Assembly: GCA_958450325.1 (NCBI GenBank) | Contig: OY288243.1 | Location: 52,975,878-53,039,877, forward strand | Direction: 5' to 3' | DNA from: Agrostemma githago | Taxonomy: Eukaryota; Streptophyta; Magnoliopsida; Caryophyllales; Caryophyllaceae | Length of the DNA stretch: 64,000 nucleotides | Shown here: positions 58,600 through 64,000 of the stretch, in pieces | Layout of the letters: the number at the start of each line of letters is the position of its first letter | How positions within the stretch are numbered: position 1 is the stretch's first letter | Notes under the pieces: model-generated | What the model was told of the DNA's origin: nothing | Databases searched by the model: none | What the model saw: the letters and a program-made list of their open reading frames with translations, nothing else | Made by a program: the position numbers and the translations under genes

Positions 58600-61500
58600 G
58601 TTATTTGATACCTGCCCCACTTGTTCCCGCTTTTGCTTTGAGGAAAATAATCAGACGTGAGACCTTGTGCGCCTTAATCTTCAGACGCCTAGCCCTCAGC
58701 AATCCAAAACAAGGACGCTTGACTTGCGGCGCCCGGGGTTTTGAAGATCGGATTTGTTTAAAGTCAGCAAAGAAAAGGAGGGACGGGTAAATCGTCTTAA
58801 AACCAAAACGCGCGACCTCTTCCGACTCAATCTCGCTTTCTCGACTAAATCCACCGATTTTCGTCTCGATTTCCGCCATACACAATTTTGTCGACCTCGG
58901 GTAAGTGTTCCTTACTTGTCTATTGTCGATTTGCGCTTAGTTAAATTGATTGTGGGTCGATTTTCCTTAAACCCTAAAAATCGATTTGAGCATTTTGAAT
59001 TCGCAAGGTTTTGATGCTTACTCTTGGTCCCATTGATAAATTAGGGTGGAATGGAGCTTGATGGGGTAGTTATTAGCTTGAAAGGAAGTTTTGGGGTGCA
59101 CTAATGGCTTCCCATGGGGAAATTCGAAATATTAGGGTTTAGGGATCGCTTTCCTGATTATTCCCATACTTGACCTTCATAGTTTTACTCGATTGGTGTT
59201 TGTGACGTTATGGGTGACTTCCATGTCGACCCTTGTGAGTCAGAATGCACTATAGGTCATTTCGTGAAGGTTTGTTTGACTTACGACAGACCAAATGATA
59301 CCGTAATGATGTCAAATTTTTCCGAAGCCACATTTATTGTGACCGGGGTCGAAAATGGGTGCTAGTGGGTCTTTCGGAATTTTGATATCTTTGTCCGTAA
59401 TTTTGAGCTTAGTTTGATCCGATTGTGCTGCTTTGACCTGACCTAAGATGTATATTTTTTGTTGTTTTGCTCGGTTTTGCAGCTAGAGATGACAATGACC
59501 GTCCCGAAGGAGCTCCTTTGACAGGTACAAGTGGTGAGGCCACCGGGACGAGCACGCTAACTCCAAATGATACCGTAAGGATGTCGGATTTTCCCGAAAC
59601 CACTTTTATTGTGACTGGGGTCGAAAATGGGTGCTAGTGGGTCTTTCGGAATTTCGATATCTTTGTCCGTAATTTCGAGCTTAGTTTGATCCGATTGTGC
59701 TACTTTGACCTGACCTAAGGTGTATATTTTTTGCTGTTTTGCTCGGTTTTGCAGCTAGAGATGACAATGACCGTCCCGAGGGAGCTCCTTTGACTGGTAC
59801 AAGTGGTGAGGTCGCCAGGACGAGCACGCTAACTCCCCGGGGGGTTCGTAAGAGGCGACGAAGCATTCCTTCGCAGCGTCGTGAACCAAGGGCCATAAAT
59901 GAGGCCAACTTTGATAGGATCACGGGGCGTAGACAACCTGTGACAATTGCCATAAGGGCCCACGTCTTACATCCATCCAACGAGGGTGAGAAGGTTGGTT
60001 ATGACGACCCCCTTGGGGAACGGGATTGGGACGATCATCAGATGTTGTTTCGTTCTGATTTGCACGTCTCTAGCCGTATCGTGAACGGCCTAGTGAGTAC
60101 CATGACTCGTGCTTATTAGTTTAGGCTCTAATTTTGGTTTGGGTTGGTTCAGTTTGTTTATGCTTGTATTATCTTGGTTTGCAGTCCCCAGGTTCAATGA
60201 GGACCTTCTCGGGTTTTACGACGTGCTTGGAGATCTATTCCTAGAAGCTTAATGCAGCGGGAAAGGGGATTATCGCAAGGACGGCTTTGGTTCCCGTGAT
60301 CAAGCACTGGACCCGGTTGGTAGGTTGCAAGACCAAGTGCAACCTTATGGTGATTAGAGCGATGATAGATCGCTTTCACGACACTACCTCGACCTTCCAT
60401 ATGGCTTTTGGGGGGGTCAGGATGACTTTGGAGGACTTCGAGGTTAATACGGGTTTGCCCTGGGGTCCGGAGACCATTAGATGGGCTACTGAGGGCCCTA
60501 AGTTAGATCGTGACGAGGCCCGGGGTTGGATCGAGGATTGTTTGGAGCGTGAGGCTTACAGTACGTCCGACGCTTTGGTGAGTTCGCACATTACCGACCA
60601 CTTCGAGAGGGTGGCAGTATTAGAGGGTCAAGTACCAACCACACAGGTGCTGGATGCCCGTCTGTGGTTGTGGTACTTCCTAGGATCGACCTACTTCTCG
60701 GATAAGGGTGAGAGGTTTAGTACTAGGATTTTGCCTTTCCTGGCTGATTTAGATAAGCTGGGACGTTTTGATTGGGTGACCGCGGCTTTCGCGGAGATGG
60801 CCCGTTGCTTATAAGTCATGGTGAGGCCACTGAAGTTGGATTCTGGCTCGGCTTTACCCATCGTAGGTCCAGGTCTTGTACTGGAGGTTATTTATTGTCT
60901 TTGTATTCAGTTTTAGGATTTTGCTTACTTCGGTTTGGTTTTGATGTTTTTGGGTTTTTGCAGGCTTGGATCTACTCCTACTTCCCTCGATTGGCACCTA
61001 AGAAGGTGCGTGCTCGTCGGGTTAGGTTTCCGGCGGGGATTGAGTGAAGGTTGGCTCAAGCCAAGAGCACGACGAGTCACAACTCGTCGAAGAATGTTCT
61101 GGTGAACAAGCGACACCTTGAAGATGTAAGTTTCCTTCTTACGGTTTGTTTTACTTAGTAGACCCCAAGGTTTGGGATTATTGAAGTGTCAGTTTTGTTT
61201 ATGTAGTTTGTGGCCCGTCCTTGGGCCGTCTACGAGGGTCTGCCCGAGTACGTGGGAGCGGAGTTGAGGCCCAAGAGCTACAAGATGATGCTCCATCCTG
61301 CGCTGTTTCGCCCGGTGTGGTATCTAGGCGAACGGTTGGTGCGTCAGTGTTTATGTGACGATTTCAGGGTGCCGGTTGATTCTCCCTAGATCATGTTTAG
61401 ACCACCGACTGTCACAGAGGTCCGCGAGGGTAGGGACAGAGAAGGAGGTGACGCACTACTGGTGCCTGGTGCCTCCTATTTGTCTCACGTCTGCCACCGA

Positions 61501-62413
61501 CTAGCTTATCACCGCCTCGAGGTGAGTGCTCGGTTTTGAGTTTTATTATCTATTTTTGCTCTATTGTTTAGTATATGCCTGTATTTTGAATGGTTCGATT
61601 TTCCTTTAGTTGGCCGATCCGGCTAATGCGATTCAACCCCCCAGACTTCCCCTTGACGCTGCTAAGGGTCGATGCAGCTGTGGTAGCCTTTACAGAGGCT
61701 CTTCCCCCGTGTTTTGCTGAGGAGATGGAGGCTGGGATGGAGTGGCGTGACCGGGTGTACCGGGTAAGTTTCAGTATTGCCTTGAAATCGACTCTTAAGG
61801 GTTAGGTTTTGTTTGACTAATTTGTTTGGTTTTGTCTTTCAGGTTTCGTCGATCTCCCATCAGCGGTTGTGGCAGGCTATCAACTGCTTCTGGGCCTACG
61901 CATCAAGGATGGTTGTTGCCTCTTCCCGTGATACTTCAGGACCTCTATCGGTATAAGTATGCGTTTTATAGGGTCGGTTTTCTAGGCTTGTTGTGCTTTT
62001 TCCCTAAAGCATAGGTGTATTTGCAGGATGTTCTGGATATGGTGGGGCAGCTGGTGACTCGAGTGACCGAACTCGAGGCAGAAGAGGCTAAGTTGTTGTA
62101 ACTCCTACAATCTCGGGACAATGAGATTGCTAAGCTTAAGGAGCAACTAGCTCGGACTCAGGGCGAGACCTCAACGCAGTGCGAGGCTAGGCTAGGAGCT
62201 GAGGTGGAGAGGGAGGTTGAGGCTGAGGTTGAGGGTCATTCTATGGGTGCTACTAAGGATGTGGGAGGAATTCCCTAGACAGCTACCCTAGATATGTTAT
62301 CGGGCATGGATGGTTTCGAGTCTCCTCTCTTTGAGTTGGAGGATCTACGCATGGATGACGACATTGGTGAGTTTGTGATAGTTATAGGCGCAGCCTCTAG
62401 GGGTCCTCCCTAG
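58600..62413 (+). pseudogene. Plant mobile domain (PMD/MAIN-like) gene, about eight exons, decayed; antisense to the C element
   Basis: Exon 1 is probably mostly leader and ends at 58900 (GG/GTAAGT). Coding exons: 59755-60092, 60185-about 60830, 60964-61125, 61207-61521, 61610-61763, 61843-61950 and 62027-62413. Introns are GT/AG with T-rich ends (TTTTGCAG, TTTATGTAG, TTTCCTTTAG). The PMD core is in exon 3: VIKHWTR, TSTFHMAFGGVRMTLEDF, TGLPWG, LWLWYFLGSTYFSDKGERF. AWIYSYFPRLAP opens exon 4; RPWAVYEGLPEYVG and MMLHPALFRPVWYLGERLV lie in exon 5. The last exon is a coiled coil with an acidic tail. In-frame stops lie at 60242, 60812, 61045, 61387, 62099 and about 62277, with a frameshift in exon 6. 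Such domains occur in gypsy elements, Mutator-like elements and host silencing genes. The start codon is not identified. Confidence 0.75.
59291..59834 (+). repeat. 272-bp tandem duplication spanning an intron end and exon start
   Basis: CCAAATGATACCGTAA starts at 59291 and again at 59563; TTTTGCAGCTAGAGATGACAA ends each intron part (59482 and 59754). The unit includes the splice acceptor and about 80 bases of exon 2, so the gene has two alternative acceptors. The two units differ by several substitutions. Confidence 0.95.
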
Positions 62414-63060
62414 TTTGAATACTTGGTTTGTGTTTGGATTTTATAATTTGTATATTTTAGATTCAAGTTCGGTTTTTTTGCGATTTCATCGTAGTTTAGG
62501 ACGTTTTAGATGTGTTAGGATTGCAAGAGAGTACAAAACTGACTTTCGAAATTTTTGAAATGCGATAGTTTGTTGGAATTTTTGAAGTGCGTGAGTTTGA
62601 GCCGGGATTTGGATCAAATAGTACGTCGATTAAATGTTTGACTCGAGACGTGCAAAAATGTAAGGAATGCTTCGTAACTAAATTGTTTCGACAGAGTATG
62701 CATTCGGTGGGAGAAGAGTGTAATTGGCTCGACATTAATATTTAAAATGAGGGAAAAAAAGGCAAGATCACTTTTGAAAAAAAAGTAGAACACTTTTTAT
62801 ACGTTGATGATAGTGTCGTATTGAGCTACAGACGCGAATTGACGGTGTCACTAGAGGCTATATGATAAGTGTGGTTTGTAGTGCTTATTTCTTGTGTTTG
62901 GTCCCGGTTTCTCTTGTGGAATCGCTCTTTGGAGCGGTTTCCAGGCTACTTACGCTTCTTCTAGTTTGTTTTAGGTTCCTAAGACCAATCTTGGAGAAAT
63001 GGAACGATTCCGACTCGTTTCCGACACATTTGGAGCCAACAAAGAGAAGCGACGATGACT
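62414..63060. other. Unassigned AT-rich sequence
   Basis: No motif recognised. If the C element continues here in minus orientation, integrase should lie further left to right, but no HHCC or DDE motif was seen. Confidence 0.4.
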
Positions 63061-63445
63061 CGGTAGCTTAGACTCGATCCCGAGCCCTTGGGACCCATTC
63101 CCAAGGCCTTTAGACTCAATCCCAAGCACCGAGAATCGATGAGAAGCCTATGAGGAGTAAGTAGGGACCAATGAGATCATATTTGAAGCCTACAAGACCC
63201 ATCCCGGTCAGGAACACATCCATCACGACCGGGACGAAGTGACGAGCAAGACAGCGCCTCTGACAGCCCATCCCGGCCGGGACCATGAGCTTCCCGGTCG
63301 GGACCACCCCATCCCAATCTGGACCGACTACATCCTGACCGGGAAGAGCATAACAGCGCCCGGTGTTATGCACCATCCCGACCAGGATCAAGAGCTTGCC
63401 GACCGGGACCATTCCATCCCGACCGAGATGACTTCCTTCCCGGCC
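63061..63445. repeat. Degenerate GACCGGGA/TCCCGGTC repeats
   Basis: About twelve imperfect units of CATCCCGACCGGGAC type in both orientations, spaced irregularly at roughly 20-35 bases (63185-63440), after a lead-in of CCCAAGG/TCCCGAG words. GC-rich and CpG-rich. Probably part of the following LTR's enhancer-like region. Confidence 0.7.
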
Positions 63446-63978
63446 TGGAAGAGCCCAGGGAAGCCCCGTCTTCGTTTCTTTCAATCTCTTACCCGTGAAA
63501 CCCTATATATACCCCCTCTTGTATTGTTTTAAGCACTTTTACATTATCTTACATTAGACTAAACCCTAGATAGAGTTCCTCCTCTCATTAGCTTAATATT
63601 TCCTTAATCTTTAGTTAATCTTAGTTTAATCTAGTTTGTAATTCTTGTATTAAGAGATCTCTGGAAGAATCCATCCAATCTTGACAACATTTGGTGGAGG
63701 TTTTTGGGTGTTCTTTATATACAAGTTTTCATCTTTTCTCTTCACTAGTTTGGTATAATTTCTCTTCTCCGTTCCTTTAATCTTTATCTTATCAATCAAG
63801 TTTTCATCTTTATCTTTAATCATTGTTCATCTTTGTTGTTCTTCAATATGAATGTTGTGATGCTTGTGTTGTTTTCTCTTCTTTGTGTTAGTATTAGTTT
63901 GAACAAGTGTGAGTAGACTTCTTGTGGGGTTAGTAGGGGGATTAAGTGTTGATTATGGGTGATTAGGGATTGATAGTG
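63446..63978 (+). mobile_element. LTR-like promoter region of an unidentified retrotransposon
   Basis: A TATA box (CTATATATACC, about 63503-63515) is followed by T-rich leader, CTTGTATTAAGAGATCTCTGG and AATCCATCCAATCTTGACAA, the style of LTR R/U5 in plant elements. Ends cannot be fixed. ORF 63239-63532 crosses repeats and promoter and is not a gene. Confidence 0.4.
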
Positions 63979-64000
63979 TGTAATCCCCTAGAAAATCTAA
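63979..64000 (-). repeat. Edge of another A-family LTR
   Basis: TGTAATCCCCTAGAAAATCT matches the left terminus of the A LTRs. The preceding GGGATTGATAGTG is not a primer site, so this is an outer boundary of a further A copy or solo LTR. Confidence 0.75.

Noticed and set aside
60194..60400. Minus-strand ORF opposite the PMD exon
   Set aside because: Shadow of the PMD coding frame, no family features.
63239..63532. ORF rich in Pro, Gly and Asp
   Set aside because: Made of the GACCGGGA repeats; it continues into the TATA region.

Overview
The window looks like plant nuclear heterochromatin, probably from a eudicot (species not determined). It is AT-rich and almost entirely built of nested transposable elements. 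I see no confident intact host gene, tRNA gene, CRISPR array or bacterial-type operon. Plant signatures include a Tat-lineage Ty3/gypsy element with a second RNase H domain, plant mobile domain (PMD)-type genes, initiator-Met tRNA primer sites (TGGTATCAGAGC), CACTA-type ends (GTAGTAGTG) and a Cassandra LTR carrying 5S rRNA-like sequence.

Layout. (1) 1-14608: 3' part of a Tat-type element, + strand. Its body is partly duplicated: gag-PR-RT 1-3303, an antisense-gene fragment 3304-4157, then gag-pol again to 9318. Tandem repeats follow (9530-9925), then an antisense gene with its own TATA box and an intron (10135-12421), a second antisense ORF (12943-13536) and LTR-like sequence with a TATA box. 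(2) 14609-41666: an array of LTRs (about 2.9 kb) and noncoding internal regions (about 3.0 kb) of a LARD-like non-autonomous LTR element, here called A, minus strand. A complete hAT transposon (16299-20350, 8-bp target duplication) and a complete gag-only LTR element, called B (31669-38724, 5-bp target duplication), are inserted in it. (3) 41667-43442: right end of a CACTA-like element with gene-like exons. (4) 43443-47664: a second CACTA-like element carrying a broken three-exon DUF1985/PMD-like gene among short GTGTGACTATACAAC-type repeats. (5) 47665-62413: pieces of a third LTR family, C. They comprise a + strand copy with LTR end, primer site and gag (47665-51357, with a Cassandra solo LTR inside), two minus-strand 3' LTRs (51358-53418; 55025-57132), microsatellites, a 98-bp minisatellite and a decayed multi-exon PMD gene (about 58600-62413). 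(6) 62414-64000: unassigned sequence, a GACCGGGA-type repeat field, LTR/promoter-like sequence, and at 63979 the edge of another A LTR.

Nesting order, inside out: Tat element, hAT and B lie in A; A lies in CACTA-1; CACTA-1 interrupts the gene of CACTA-2; CACTA-2 splits an LTR of C. That gives five levels of insertion.

The most interesting feature is the recurrence of antisense, intron-containing, non-retroviral genes placed 3' of pol in Tat-like elements. In the Tat element the arrangement is direct (pol, tandem repeats, antisense gene with TATA box and phase-exact 84-nt intron, LTR). In C the same order is seen from the LTR side (LTR, polypurine tract, tandem repeats, antisense multi-exon PMD gene), although pol is not visible there.
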